A stretch of DNA of 64,000 nucleotides. Origin: Methylobacterium nonmethylotrophicum (lineage in GTDB: Bacteria > Pseudomonadota > Alphaproteobacteria > Rhizobiales > Beijerinckiaceae). Of this stretch, positions 55,114-62,849 are shown piece by piece. The stretch covers positions 124,001 through 188,000 of the forward strand of contig NZ_SRLB01000014.1 in assembly GCF_004745635.1 (NCBI RefSeq), written 5' to 3'. How positions within the stretch are numbered: position 1 is the first letter of the stretch; each line of letters opens with the position of its first letter. A model generated the notes under the pieces. The model ran no database searches and was not told where the DNA came from. It saw nothing but the letters and a program-made list of their open reading frames with translations. Position numbers and translations under genes: made by a program.

Positions 55114-56223
55114 TCACTCCGTTCGCGCCACCGCGACCGTGCCGTCGATCAGGGTGAAGACGATCCCGGCCTTCCGCAGGGCCGCGAGGACGTGGGGGCG
55201 CGAGCGGGAGGCCGGACCGTCGGCCTCCTCCTCGAGGCGCCGCACGGTGGAGAGCGACAGGCCGCTCGCCCGCGCGAGATCGTTCAGGGTCCAGTCGAGG
55301 AGGCCGCGGGCCGCCCGCAGGTGGCGGCCCTGGATCGCCTGTGCGAGGTGCGCCTGCCCGTCGTGCCCCTGTCCCGGCTCCCGCTGGCGCGGCAGGCTCG
55401 CCGGCGGGGCGGTCTCGGCTTCCAGCGGCGTGATCACGACAGTCCAGCACGCCGGATCGGCGTTCCCGTCGCGCAGGGGCACCATCGTCATGCGGAACGG
55501 CGCCACACCGCCGCCGGCGAGCCGCAGGGTCGGGGTGATGCTGAACGGTCTGCCGGCCGCGGCGAGGCGCAGCAGCTCCTCGCGCCAGCGCGGCCGCTCG
55601 TCGGGAGCGAACGGGCTGAGCCAGTTCCCCCGGATCTGCTCGCGGCTCAGGCCCACCAGGGCCAGGAACTCCGGGCCGTACTCGGTCAGCGGCAGCGTCG
55701 GCTCGGTGTAGATGAAGACCTGCGCCTGCCGTGCCAGGCTGGCCCGGCGGTGCTGCTCCATGCGGTGCATCTCGGCCAGGCGCTCGCGGTCGGTCACGTC
55801 GAGCAGCACGCCGGTCAGCGCGACCGGCCGCCCCTCGGCGCTGAAGAACACCTCGCCGCGGCTCACCACCGTGCGCGCCGTGCCGTCGGGCCGGATCAGG
55901 CGGACCGTATGACTGCCGAACAGGCCGGTCTGGACGATCTGGGCGGCGTCCTCGAGCACGTCGCGGTCCGCCGGATGGACGAGGCCGAGCAGGCGCTCGT
56001 AGCTCGCCGGCTCGCTCTCCGGCAGGCCGGGCAGGCGGTAGAGCCCGGACGACCAGACCTGCCGCCCGGTGGTGAAGTCCCAGCGCCAGGCCCCGGTCAG
56101 CCCGAACGCTTCGACGAGGCGCATGAAATCGTGCGACGACATGTCCACGGGGCGCATGTCCGCGGGGCGAAAGCCCGGGACGCCGGGGGCCCGGCGCGCG
56201 TTGCCGATCCGGTTGGTGCTCAT
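55114..56223 (-). CDS. PAS-PAS regulator with C-terminal XRE helix-turn-helix
   Basis: A 369-residue one-component regulator. Two PAS units follow one another (about residues 35-150, with GAWRWDFTTGRQVWSSGLYRL and PADRDVLED; then 165-270, with EYGPEFLALVGLSREQIRG). A flexible Pro/Gln/Gly linker leads to an XRE-type HTH at about 298-360 (ARGLLDWTLNDLARASGLSLSTVRRLEEE-like order). No kinase domain exists. PAS sensors joined directly to XRE domains are uncommon. It faces away from a 560-base A+T-rich region and may bind a palindrome there. The ligand is unknown. Confidence 0.87.
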   Translation of the reverse strand: MSTNRIGNARRAPGVPGFRPADMRPVDMSSHDFMRLVEAFGLTGAWRWDFTTGRQVWSSGLYRLPGLPESEPASYERLLGLVHPADRDVLEDAAQIVQTGLFGSHTVRLIRPDGTARTVVSRGEVFFSAEGRPVALTGVLLDVTDRERLAEMHRMEQHRRASLARQAQVFIYTEPTLPLTEYGPEFLALVGLSREQIRGNWLSPFAPDERPRWREELLRLAAAGRPFSITPTLRLAGGGVAPFRMTMVPLRDGNADPACWTVVITPLEAETAPPASLPRQREPGQGHDGQAHLAQAIQGRHLRAARGLLDWTLNDLARASGLSLSTVRRLEEEADGPASRSRPHVLAALRKAGIVFTLIDGTVAVARTE

Positions 56224-56785
56224 CGGGCGCCCGCCCGCGCCTCGCGCTCCCGGTCGCGCGGGGTCCGGTGGCGCGTCTCACCGGACCGTTCCGGGCCGAG
56301 CCGCCGTCGCCCGCGGCAGCACGCCCCCCTTGCGCCCATCGCAATTCCGCTCTTCAAGGTAAAAATTCCTAACAAAACGTTCTTCACTGCGCTGCGAATA
56401 CGGATACATGCCGCAGCGGCATGTCAATCTAATCCGATGAATACCTGTAAATCAACCGGACTGTCCACAATGCGACACCCGCCCGCTCCGGCAGCGCCGA
56501 TCCTGGCCCGAGCCCGTGTCGGCCCCGACGCAGACCCGAGGAGTGCCACTCGGAGGAGGAGAGCCCGGACCGTACTGCCCAAGCATGATCCGGTGCGACT
56601 GCGGCACGGGGCAGCACCCCGCCCGGCGCGCTCCAGGGGAACAAGACGAAAATTCTCCCACGAACGTTACCGGCAGTAATTTTGTTCCATTCAGAGAAGA
56701 AAAATAGAAAACTACGTCTATTGCTGGCGGCCCGGTCCGCGACCTATCTAGACGCTTGGTGTTCCGGTCTCCGGAGCCGCGTGTC
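56224..56785. other. Long gap upstream of the PAS-XRE gene
   Basis: No gene can be supported in these 560 bases. Two A+T-rich pockets (56350-56460 and 56640-56740) stand out from the genome average and may hold promoters for the flanking genes or be traces of foreign DNA. A short open frame at 56516-56707 has no family likeness or ribosome site. Confidence 0.45.
56406..56424. promoter_or_regulatory. Perfect 19-bp palindrome, candidate operator
   Basis: ACATGCCGC-A-GCGGCATGT is a perfect 9-bp inverted repeat around one base, 183 bases upstream of the PAS-XRE regulator start, in an A+T-rich pocket. The size and symmetry suit binding of a dimeric XRE-type regulator, perhaps the neighbour itself. 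Confidence 0.45.
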
Positions 56786-57046
56786 ATGCCGGGTCTGACC
56801 ATGCGTCCTGCCATTTTCGATCCGTTCGGCGAACGTCTGGACCTGCGGCCCGGGCAGGAGGCGGCCTGCGCCTCGGCGGCCCGCCGTCGCCCGGTCCGGA
56901 CCCGTCGGATCGTCGGCGCCGTGCTGTTCTGGGCGCTGGCGGCCGGGCTGATCACGGCGCGCGGCGTGTTCTTCGATCCGAGCACCGCCTTCGGGCCCGA
57001 CGCGCCGGCCCGCGTCGCAGCGACCCAGGCGCCGGTCCTGCGCTGA
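56786..57046 (+). CDS. Small membrane protein of unknown function
   Basis: An 86-residue protein with a basic stretch (ARRRPVRTRR) followed by one hydrophobic helix (IVGAVLFWALAAGLITARGV) and a short Ala/Pro-rich tail, so a single-pass inner-membrane protein with the N terminus inside is likely. GGAG lies nine bases before the chosen ATG; a second in-frame ATG at 56801 is possible. No family was recognised. It is rightward, 116 bases before msrA. Confidence 0.55.
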   Translation: MPGLTMRPAIFDPFGERLDLRPGQEAACASAARRRPVRTRRIVGAVLFWALAAGLITARGVFFDPSTAFGPDAPARVAATQAPVLR

Positions 57047-57162
57047 GCGGAAGAGCTCCCCTCCCCTTCAGGAACGGCCTCCGGCATCCCACATCACGGC
57101 GCGAGAGAGCCATCCAGAGCCTCCGGAGCCGCGAGGCTCCGTTTCGAGACCGGAGCGACCCG

Positions 57163-57822
57163 ATGCTGTTCTTCCGCAAGCGCGCCGAGATGCCCGCCCC
57201 CGACCAGATCCTGCCGGGGCGGCCCGCCCCCCTGCCGACGGCGGAGCGGCACTTCGTCAACGGCCGCCCGCTCAAGGGCCCGTATCCGGACGGCACCGAG
57301 ACGGTCGTGTTCGGCCTCGGCTGCTTCTGGGGTGCGGAGCGCAAGTTCTGGCAGCTCGGCGATGGCGTCTTCGTCACGGCAGTCGGCTACGCCGCCGGCA
57401 CGACCCCGAACCCGACCTACGAGGAGGTCTGCTCCGGGCTGACCGGGCACAACGAGGTCGTGCTCGTCGCCTACGACCCGGCGGTGATCCCGTTCCAGAC
57501 CCTCCTCAAGACCTTCTGGGAGAGCCACGACCCGACCCAGGGCATGCGCCAGGGCAACGACGTCGGCACGCAGTACCGCTCCGGCATCTACCTGCCCGAC
57601 GCCGCCCGCCGGGCCGAGGCCGAGGCCTCGCGCGACACCTACGCCGCCGCCCTGAAGGCCCGGGGCTACGGCCCGATCACCACCGAGATCCGCGACGGCG
57701 GCCCGTTCTACTTCGCCGAGGAGTACCACCAGCAGTACCTGGCGAAGAACCCGGGCGGCTATTGCGGCCTGGGCGGCACCGGCGTGTCCTGCCCGATCGG
57801 GGTCGGCGTCGCGGCCGAGTAA
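57163..57822 (+). CDS. msrA: Peptide methionine (S)-sulfoxide reductase
   Basis: Reduces methionine-S-sulfoxide in oxidised proteins with thioredoxin. The 219-residue length is normal. The catalytic motif is GCFWGAE with C54; the recycling cysteines are C201 and C210 in GYCGLGGTGVSCP. GYAAGTTPNPTYEEVCSG and FWESHDPTQGMRQGNDVGTQYRS are standard. The roughly 40-residue N-terminal arm is usual in alphaproteobacteria. No secretion signal is visible, so it should be cytoplasmic. It is convergent with mepA and separated from it by a strong hairpin. Confidence 0.96.
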   Translation: MLFFRKRAEMPAPDQILPGRPAPLPTAERHFVNGRPLKGPYPDGTETVVFGLGCFWGAERKFWQLGDGVFVTAVGYAAGTTPNPTYEEVCSGLTGHNEVVLVAYDPAVIPFQTLLKTFWESHDPTQGMRQGNDVGTQYRSGIYLPDAARRAEAEASRDTYAAALKARGYGPITTEIRDGGPFYFAEEYHQQYLAKNPGGYCGLGGTGVSCPIGVGVAAE

Positions 57823-57826
57823 TCCT

Positions 57827-57858
57827 TCGCCGGGACCGGCCCCGGCCGGTCTCGGCGA
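57827..57858. terminator. Bidirectional hairpin between msrA and mepA
   Basis: TCGCCGGGACCGGCC pairs with GGCCGGTCTCGGCGA in 14 of 15 positions, directly between two converging stops. No T run follows; placement is the main argument. Confidence 0.55.
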
Positions 57859-57865
57859 TCCCGTC

Positions 57866-58786
57866 TCAGCGCGCCTTCAGCACCGTGCGGCAGGCCTCCG
57901 GCAGCCCCGCCAGGGTCATCGGCGGGCGCGGCTTGCCGGGCGGGCGCGGCTTGGGGTTGAGCACCGCGTCCGAGAACCAGTAATCGAGCTCGGAGCCGCA
58001 GCCGTCGCCGCCCGGCGGCGGGTCCTGGTCGTGGCAGGCCGCGTCCCCGGCCGGGCATTCGAGCCGGATGTGGAAGTGGTAGTTGTGGCCGTAGATCGGC
58101 CGCACCTTGGTGAGCCAGCCGCGGTCGGACCCGGCCTCGCGGCAGAGCGCCAGCTTGATCGCCGGGTTGACGAAGATCCGCGCCACCTCCGGCTCGCGCG
58201 ACACCATCTTGATCAGGCGCAGGTGCTCCGGCCGCCAGACCTCCGGGTCGATGTCGCGCCGGTCCGGCCGCACCACGTTGGTGGCCGACATCTCCTCGCG
58301 CTCGGCCCGGGTGAGGCGCCGGTCCGGCATCGGGGTCAGCCAGATGTCGGCGTCAAGGCCGAGCTGGTGCGAGGCGTGGCCGGTCAGCATCGGCCCGCCC
58401 CGGGGCTGGGACATGTCGCCGACGAGGAGGCCCGGCCAGCCCGCCTTGCGGGGCGCCTCCGTGGCGACTCTTTCCAGGAAGGCGACGAGCCGCGGGTGGC
58501 CCCAGTTCCGGTTGCGCGACAGGCGCATCACCTGCCAGGTGTCGCCGTCGATCGGCAGCGCCTGCGCCCCGGCCACGCAGCCGCGGGCATAGCCGCCGAT
58601 CGCCTGCGGCGGCAGCGCCGCCGGCGTTGTGGCCCGGCCGAACAGGGCTTTCGCCGGCACGGAGGGGTCGTCCGGGTTGGCGAGCGGCGGCAGCGGCTTC
58701 GGGTTGAGGGTGCCGCGATCCTGCGCGAGGGCGGGAGCGGCGAGCGCGAGGAGGACCGTCAGGGCGGCGGCACGGCGAATCGGCAT
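57866..58786 (-). CDS. mepA: Penicillin-insensitive murein endopeptidase
   Basis: A 306-residue periplasmic LAS-type zinc peptidase that cleaves D-Ala-mDAP cross-links in peptidoglycan. Signal peptide residues 1-21 (ALTVLLALAAPALA, then QDRG). Metal and catalytic residues appear in RGGPMLTGHASHQLGLDADIWL (the H-x6-D motif) and in the later GHNYHFHIRLECP histidines. Six or more cysteines in the mature part fit the family's disulfides. It converges on msrA. Sequence order and length match MepA well. Confidence 0.93.
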   Translation of the reverse strand: MPIRRAAALTVLLALAAPALAQDRGTLNPKPLPPLANPDDPSVPAKALFGRATTPAALPPQAIGGYARGCVAGAQALPIDGDTWQVMRLSRNRNWGHPRLVAFLERVATEAPRKAGWPGLLVGDMSQPRGGPMLTGHASHQLGLDADIWLTPMPDRRLTRAEREEMSATNVVRPDRRDIDPEVWRPEHLRLIKMVSREPEVARIFVNPAIKLALCREAGSDRGWLTKVRPIYGHNYHFHIRLECPAGDAACHDQDPPPGGDGCGSELDYWFSDAVLNPKPRPPGKPRPPMTLAGLPEACRTVLKAR

Positions 58787-58942
58787 GGGCCGCAGGCTAG
58801 CGTCCCGATCGCGCAGGGGGAACCGCCCCGCTCATCCGCCATTCGCCGCAGAGAGGGGCCGGCGCTCGAGGGCCGTGCCCGGAACAGGCCCCGCCGCGGC
58901 AGCGTTGCCGGGGCAGAGGACGAACGATCCGGAGGATAGCCG

Positions 58943-59356
58943 ATGACCACCGTCGCGCCGACCGTGGGCGACCGCTCCGACATGGGCAGCACCACCACGA
59001 CCCAGACCAACGCGCTCATCGCCAGCGACCGCGTCGAGGGTACCGCCGTGCGGCGCCCGAACGGCGATTCCATCGGCCGCATCGAGCGCCTGATGATCGA
59101 GAAGGCCACCGGCAAGGTGGTCTATGCCGTGATGAGCTTCGGCGGCTTCCTCGGCATCGGCGAGGGCTACCACACCGTCCCGTGGTCGACCCTGCGCTTC
59201 GCGCCGGAGCTCGACGCCTACGTGCTCGACCTCACCGAGGAGCAGCTCCGCTCCGCCCCGCCGGCCTCGGCGGAGGGCAACGACCCCTCCTTCGACCGGA
59301 ACTGGGAGGAGCACGTCCACCGCTACTTCAACGCGACGCCGTACTGGAGCATCTGA
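58943..59356 (+). CDS. PRC-barrel domain protein
   Basis: A 137-residue protein. A short polar N terminus leads to a PRC barrel (about residues 27-100): LIASDRVEGTAVRRPNGDSIGRIERLMIEK, then KVVYAVMSFGGFLGIGEGYHTVPW and YVLDLTEEQLRSAP. Stand-alone PRC-barrel proteins of this type are common stress- or envelope-linked proteins in Rhizobiales, with no enzymatic role shown. GGAGG lies near the ATG. A lone rightward gene, divergent from mepA. Confidence 0.88.
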   Translation: MTTVAPTVGDRSDMGSTTTTQTNALIASDRVEGTAVRRPNGDSIGRIERLMIEKATGKVVYAVMSFGGFLGIGEGYHTVPWSTLRFAPELDAYVLDLTEEQLRSAPPASAEGNDPSFDRNWEEHVHRYFNATPYWSI

Positions 59357-59374
59357 AGGCTCCCGGCGGGGGCG

Positions 59375-59740
59375 TCACGGCGCCTCCGCCGGCACGCCCG
59401 ACAGGGCCCAGCGGCACAGGCTCGTCTCCTTGACCTTCAGGCAGTCATAGGCGGTGCCGCCCACCACCACCCGCTCGGCATTGCCCTCGACCCGGTCGCG
59501 GCCGATCCGGGTGCAGCCGAGATGGTCGGCCTTCGGGTCGGCGAGCCGCGCCTTGACCGCCGCCGGATCGCCCCCCGTCTCCGCCATCAGGAGGCGCAGG
59601 TTGGACAGGGCCCCGCAGGTCACGACCGGCTCGGGCGGCGCGGGCTTCGCCGGCGCGGCCGGCGCCTTCGCCCTCTGGGCGCCCGCCGGACACGCGAGCA
59701 GCGCGAGGACCAGCCCGGCACCGACGAGGTCGCGCCTCAC
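59375..59740 (-). CDS. Secreted small protein of unknown function
   Basis: A 121-residue protein with a clear signal peptide (LVGAGLVLALLACPAGA, cut about residue 21), an Ala/Pro/Lys linker, and a mature part with four cysteines (TCGAL, LGCTR, YDCLKV, SLCRW) that could form two disulfides. No family was recognised. It lies just after the EVE-domain gene on the same strand, ten bases apart, so the two may be co-transcribed. Periplasmic location is inferred. Confidence 0.65.
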   Translation of the reverse strand: MRRDLVGAGLVLALLACPAGAQRAKAPAAPAKPAPPEPVVTCGALSNLRLLMAETGGDPAAVKARLADPKADHLGCTRIGRDRVEGNAERVVVGGTAYDCLKVKETSLCRWALSGVPAEAP

Positions 59741-59750
59741 GCGCGGCCCC

Positions 59751-60164
59751 TCATAAGCCCCCCAATCGGCGCACCAGCGCCCATTCGGCCTCCGTGACCG
59801 GCTGGACCGACAGGCGCGAATTGTTGACGAGCACCATCTCGCGCAAGGCCGGCTCCGCCTTGATCGCCTCCAGGCTCACCGGCCGGGGCAGGGCCGCGAC
59901 CGCCTTGAGGTCCACCATGCCGAAGCGGCCGGTCTCGTCGGTGTGGTCGGGATAATAGGTGCGGATCACCTCGACGATGCCGACCACCGCCTTGCCCTCG
60001 TTCGAGTGGTAGAAGAAGCCCTGCTCGCCGAGCCTCATCGCCTCGAGATTCTTGCGGGCGACGTGGTTGCGCACCCCGTTCCAGGACGTCCCCGCCTCCC
60101 CGGCGGCGACCTGGTCGTCCCACGACCAGACCGAGGGCTCGGACTTGTAGAGCCAGTACGCCAT
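59751..60164 (-). CDS. EVE domain (PUA-like) protein
   Basis: A 137-residue single-domain protein of the EVE/YTH-related fold that can bind modified bases in RNA or DNA. Family marks are YWLYKSEPSVWSWDD at the start, WNGVRNHVARKNLEAMRLGEQGFFYHSNEGKAVVGIVEV in the middle (aromatic cage region), and LREMVLVNNSRLSVQPV. The ATG (MAYWLYK) fits; an upstream in-frame ATG adds 16 residues. It is leftward, ahead of the small secreted-protein gene. Confidence 0.93.
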   Translation of the reverse strand: MAYWLYKSEPSVWSWDDQVAAGEAGTSWNGVRNHVARKNLEAMRLGEQGFFYHSNEGKAVVGIVEVIRTYYPDHTDETGRFGMVDLKAVAALPRPVSLEAIKAEPALREMVLVNNSRLSVQPVTEAEWALVRRLGGL

Positions 60165-60373
60165 CCCGTCGTCTTTCCTCTCGCCTCTCGCGCGGTCGCC
60201 TGCGGCCCCCATCGCCCGATCCGGGGGCGCGAGTCCAGGGGGAACGAGGCTGCCGTCCTGCGGTGGCCTGACCCAGGGTCCGGTGGCGGCCGGCGCGGGC
60301 GCTCCCGGCGCGAACCGGCATCCCGGAGGAGTTCGTGTATGGTCGCGCCACAGCGGCAGGGGGGGTGAGGCCG

Positions 60374-61000
60374 ATGAGCGTGGACTGGACCTGGCTTCTC
60401 TCGGCGGGCGCCTTCGCGGTCGCCATGTCGGCCACGCCCGGGCCCAACAACACGATGGTGGTGGCCTCCGGGGCCACCTACGGCTTCGCCCGCACCCTGC
60501 CGCACATGCTCGGCATCGCGGCGGGTTTCCCGGTGATGCTGGTCGTCCTCGGCACCGCCGGCCTGCCGCTGCTGACCGACCTGCGCGTCCATGCGGTGCT
60601 CAGATGGGTCGGCGCCGCCTACCTGCTGTGGCTCGCCTGGAGGATCGCGCGCGCCGACCCGGACCCGGCCGAGCCGGCCGCCGAGGGGTCCATCAAGGCC
60701 GGCGGACGGCCCCTCGGATTCCTGCAGGCGGCCCTGTTCCAGTGGGTCAACCCGAAGGCCTGGATCATCGCCGCAGGCGCGCTCGCCACCTATACGGGAG
60801 CGGCCGAGGGTGCCTCGCTCACCGCGACGCTGCTGCTCGCCGTCCTGTTCGGGGTCGTCGCCCTGCCCTGCGTGGCCCTCTGGACGCTGATCGGCGTCGG
60901 CACCGCCCGGGTGCTCCGGACGCGGCGGGCCGTGCGGCAGTTCAACCTCGCCATGGCTGGGCTGCTGGTCGCGTCCCTGGTGCCGGCCCTGAGGGAGTAG
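60374..61000 (+). CDS. LysE-family exporter
   Basis: A 208-residue inner-membrane exporter with five or six hydrophobic helices. The family start is visible as AFAVAMSATPGPNNTMVVASGATYG, with GFLQAALFQWVNPKAWIIAAGAL in the middle (the conserved N-P-K). LysE/RhtB proteins export amino acids or their derivatives. A start at the ATG 60374 gives the normal N terminus; one 13 codons earlier is possible. It converges on secB with a strong hairpin in between. Confidence 0.9.
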   Translation: MSVDWTWLLSAGAFAVAMSATPGPNNTMVVASGATYGFARTLPHMLGIAAGFPVMLVVLGTAGLPLLTDLRVHAVLRWVGAAYLLWLAWRIARADPDPAEPAAEGSIKAGGRPLGFLQAALFQWVNPKAWIIAAGALATYTGAAEGASLTATLLLAVLFGVVALPCVALWTLIGVGTARVLRTRRAVRQFNLAMAGLLVASLVPALRE

Positions 61001-61018
61001 GGGGCGCGACGAGGAGGA

Positions 61019-61050
61019 GACGGCCGCGTTTCCCGTGAAACACGGCCGTC
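61019..61050. terminator. Bidirectional hairpin between lysE-like gene and secB
   Basis: GACGGCCG-C-GTTTC-CCGT-GAAAC-A-CGGCCGTC folds into an 8-bp and a 5-bp stem separated by one mismatch with a four-base loop. It lies between converging genes. There is no T run, so it may be a pause or end site. Confidence 0.65.
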
Positions 61051-61069
61051 CGGTGCGGGGGAAATCGCG

Positions 61070-61567
61070 TTACGCGATGCCGCCCTGGGCCTGGGCCTCG
61101 GCGGCCTTCTGGCGGTAGAGGCCGACGAAGTCGATCGGGTCGATGTAGAGCGGCGGGAAGCCGCCGTTGCGCACCGCGTCGGCGATGATCTGGCGGGCGA
61201 ACGGGAACAGCAGCCGCGGGCACTCGATCATCACCGCCGGGTGCATCTGGTCCTGCGGGATGTTGCGCAGGCGGAAGATGCCCGCATAGGTCAGCTCGAA
61301 CGCGAACAGCACCTCGGCGCCGATCTTGGCGTCGCCCTCGAGACGCAGGTCGACCTCGAAGTCCTCCTCGGCGAGCTGCCGGGCGTTGACGTTGACCTGG
61401 ATGTTGATCTGCGGGCCCTGCTGCTGCGGCTGCAGGGAGCGCGGCGCGTTCGGGTTCTCGAAGGAGAGGTCCTTGGCGTACTGGGCCAGCGCGTTGAGGG
61501 TCGGCGTGAAGTCGTCGGGCTGCGCCGCGGCGCCACCGTTACCGTTCGGGACCGGGGAGTCGGCCAT
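61070..61567 (-). CDS. secB: Protein-export chaperone SecB
   Basis: A 165-residue cytosolic tetrameric chaperone that holds precursors unfolded and hands them to SecA. The family core is visible: YAKDLSFENPNAPRSL, INIQVNVNARQL, FAFELTYAGIFRLRN, and CPRLLFPFARQIIADAVRNGGFPPLYIDPIDF, which binds the preprotein and SecA. The N-terminal Gly/Asn-rich arm is typical of alphaproteobacteria. It is divergent from the Tim44-like gene, an arrangement common in Rhizobiales. Confidence 0.97.
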   Translation of the reverse strand: MADSPVPNGNGGAAAQPDDFTPTLNALAQYAKDLSFENPNAPRSLQPQQQGPQINIQVNVNARQLAEEDFEVDLRLEGDAKIGAEVLFAFELTYAGIFRLRNIPQDQMHPAVMIECPRLLFPFARQIIADAVRNGGFPPLYIDPIDFVGLYRQKAAEAQAQGGIA

Positions 61568-62023
61568 GGCGGAGGGTTCCTTCGAGGGCTGGACGTAACG
61601 ACGAACCGCCGCACGCTGCCGCGAAAATCGGCGCGCGCGGCGGCGGCGTTGCCGCTATCATGCCCTTCACTTGCGAACAAGCGAGGCACCGATCATCCCT
61701 CCCGCCACCCTGACCCAGCGGCAGGACGGTCCCGGCCCGGAACGGTGCCCCCGTGCGGCGTCACAGCGCCCGGGCGCCTGGATACGACGGAGGCCCGGCC
61801 CCATATCAATGAGAGGCCCGCGGGTGCCGCCCGGACGCTTGCCTTGCCCCGGTCCCGGTGCCAAAGCCGCCGGGGGGCTGCGGACCGCCGAGGTTCGCGG
61901 CGCCGGGTGCCTGGTGTGTGGGTGCCGGATGTCCTGGTGCCGGACGTCTTGGTGCCACGTCTGTTGCAAGCTGTGCCGGGGCGGTCAGGGATGCTCCGCG
62001 TAGAAGCCGCCACGATCGGATCG
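61568..62023. other. Divergent region between secB and the Tim44-like gene
   Basis: No gene is supported here. The stretch holds both promoters by position. A degenerate 15-bp tandem repeat (units at 61922-61936, 61937-61951 and a partial third, each GTGCCGGA-x-GTC-x-TG) lies about 60-100 bases before the Tim44-like start. The frame of the Tim44-like gene is open upstream through all of it but shows no conserved residues. Confidence 0.45.
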
Positions 62024-62746
62024 ATGATGCAGGATTCCCTCGACCTTACGACCCTCATCTTTCTCGGGCTTGCGGTCTTCGTGATCTGGAAGCTGCGCTC
62101 CGTCCTCGGCCAGAAGACCGGCAGCGAGCGGCCGCCGTTCAACCCGCTCGCGCGGCGCGAGGAGCCGCCGGCCGCCCCCCGCGACGGCGACAACGTCGTG
62201 CGGCTGCCGGGCGCGGGACCCGAGCGTGCCGCCGCCGCCCCCGTGGCGACCGCGGTGCCGCGCAACTGGAAGGGCGTGGTCGAGCCGAACTCGCCCGCCG
62301 CCCGCGGCCTCGACCTGATCCTGCAGCAGGAGCCGAATTTCGATCCCCGCGCCTTCACGGACGGCGCCAAGGTCGCCTACGAGACCATCGTGATCGCCTT
62401 CGCCAAGGGCGACCGCAAGACGCTCAAGACCTTGCTCTCCCGCGAGGTCGCCGACGGCTTCGAGCGGGCGATCCAGGGCCGCGAGCGCGCCGGCCAGACC
62501 GTTGAGACCACCTTCGTGTCGATCGACCGGGCCGAGATCGTCGGCGTCGACGTGCGTAACCGCGTCGCCCAAGTCACCGTCCGCTACCTCTCGAAGCTGA
62601 TCACCGCCACCCGCGGGCCGCAGGGCCAGGTGGTGGATGGCAGCCCCGAGAAGGTCGTCGACGTCACCGACGTCTGGACCTTCGCCCGCACCCTCGGCAG
62701 CCGGGACCCGAACTGGCAGCTCGTCGCCACCGAGGCCGGGCACTGA
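62024..62746 (+). CDS. Tim44-like domain membrane protein (TimA type)
   Basis: A 240-residue inner-membrane protein. One N-terminal helix (TTLIFLGLAVFVIWKLRSVLG) is followed by a polar linker and the Tim44-like domain (about residues 100-238) with FTDGAKVAYETIVIAFAKGDRKTLKTLLSREV and the closing DVWTFARTLGSRDPNWQLVAT strand. Related to the lipid-binding half of mitochondrial Tim44; in alphaproteobacteria it is linked to envelope or translocation roles. It stands between secB and mltA, as in many Rhizobiales. A start at the next ATG (62027) is equally good. Confidence 0.9.
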   Translation: MMQDSLDLTTLIFLGLAVFVIWKLRSVLGQKTGSERPPFNPLARREEPPAAPRDGDNVVRLPGAGPERAAAAPVATAVPRNWKGVVEPNSPAARGLDLILQQEPNFDPRAFTDGAKVAYETIVIAFAKGDRKTLKTLLSREVADGFERAIQGRERAGQTVETTFVSIDRAEIVGVDVRNRVAQVTVRYLSKLITATRGPQGQVVDGSPEKVVDVTDVWTFARTLGSRDPNWQLVATEAGH

Positions 62747-62849
62747 CGGCGCGGCGCCCGGCGGCTTGATCGGCCGCCGGCCCTCCGCGACGGTCCCGCC
62801 GCGAGACGCTCGGAACGCCACTTTCCCGGGGCCGGAGCCCGTCAAGCCC

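Noticed and set aside
56516..56707. A 63-codon frame in the gap upstream of msrA
   Set aside because: No ribosome site, no family likeness, and mixed composition. Left as non-coding.
61241..62023. Upstream extension of the Tim44-like protein
   Set aside because: The frame is open, but the first half is antisense to secB, the rest has no conservation, and the Tim44-like family starts with the membrane helix right after 62024.
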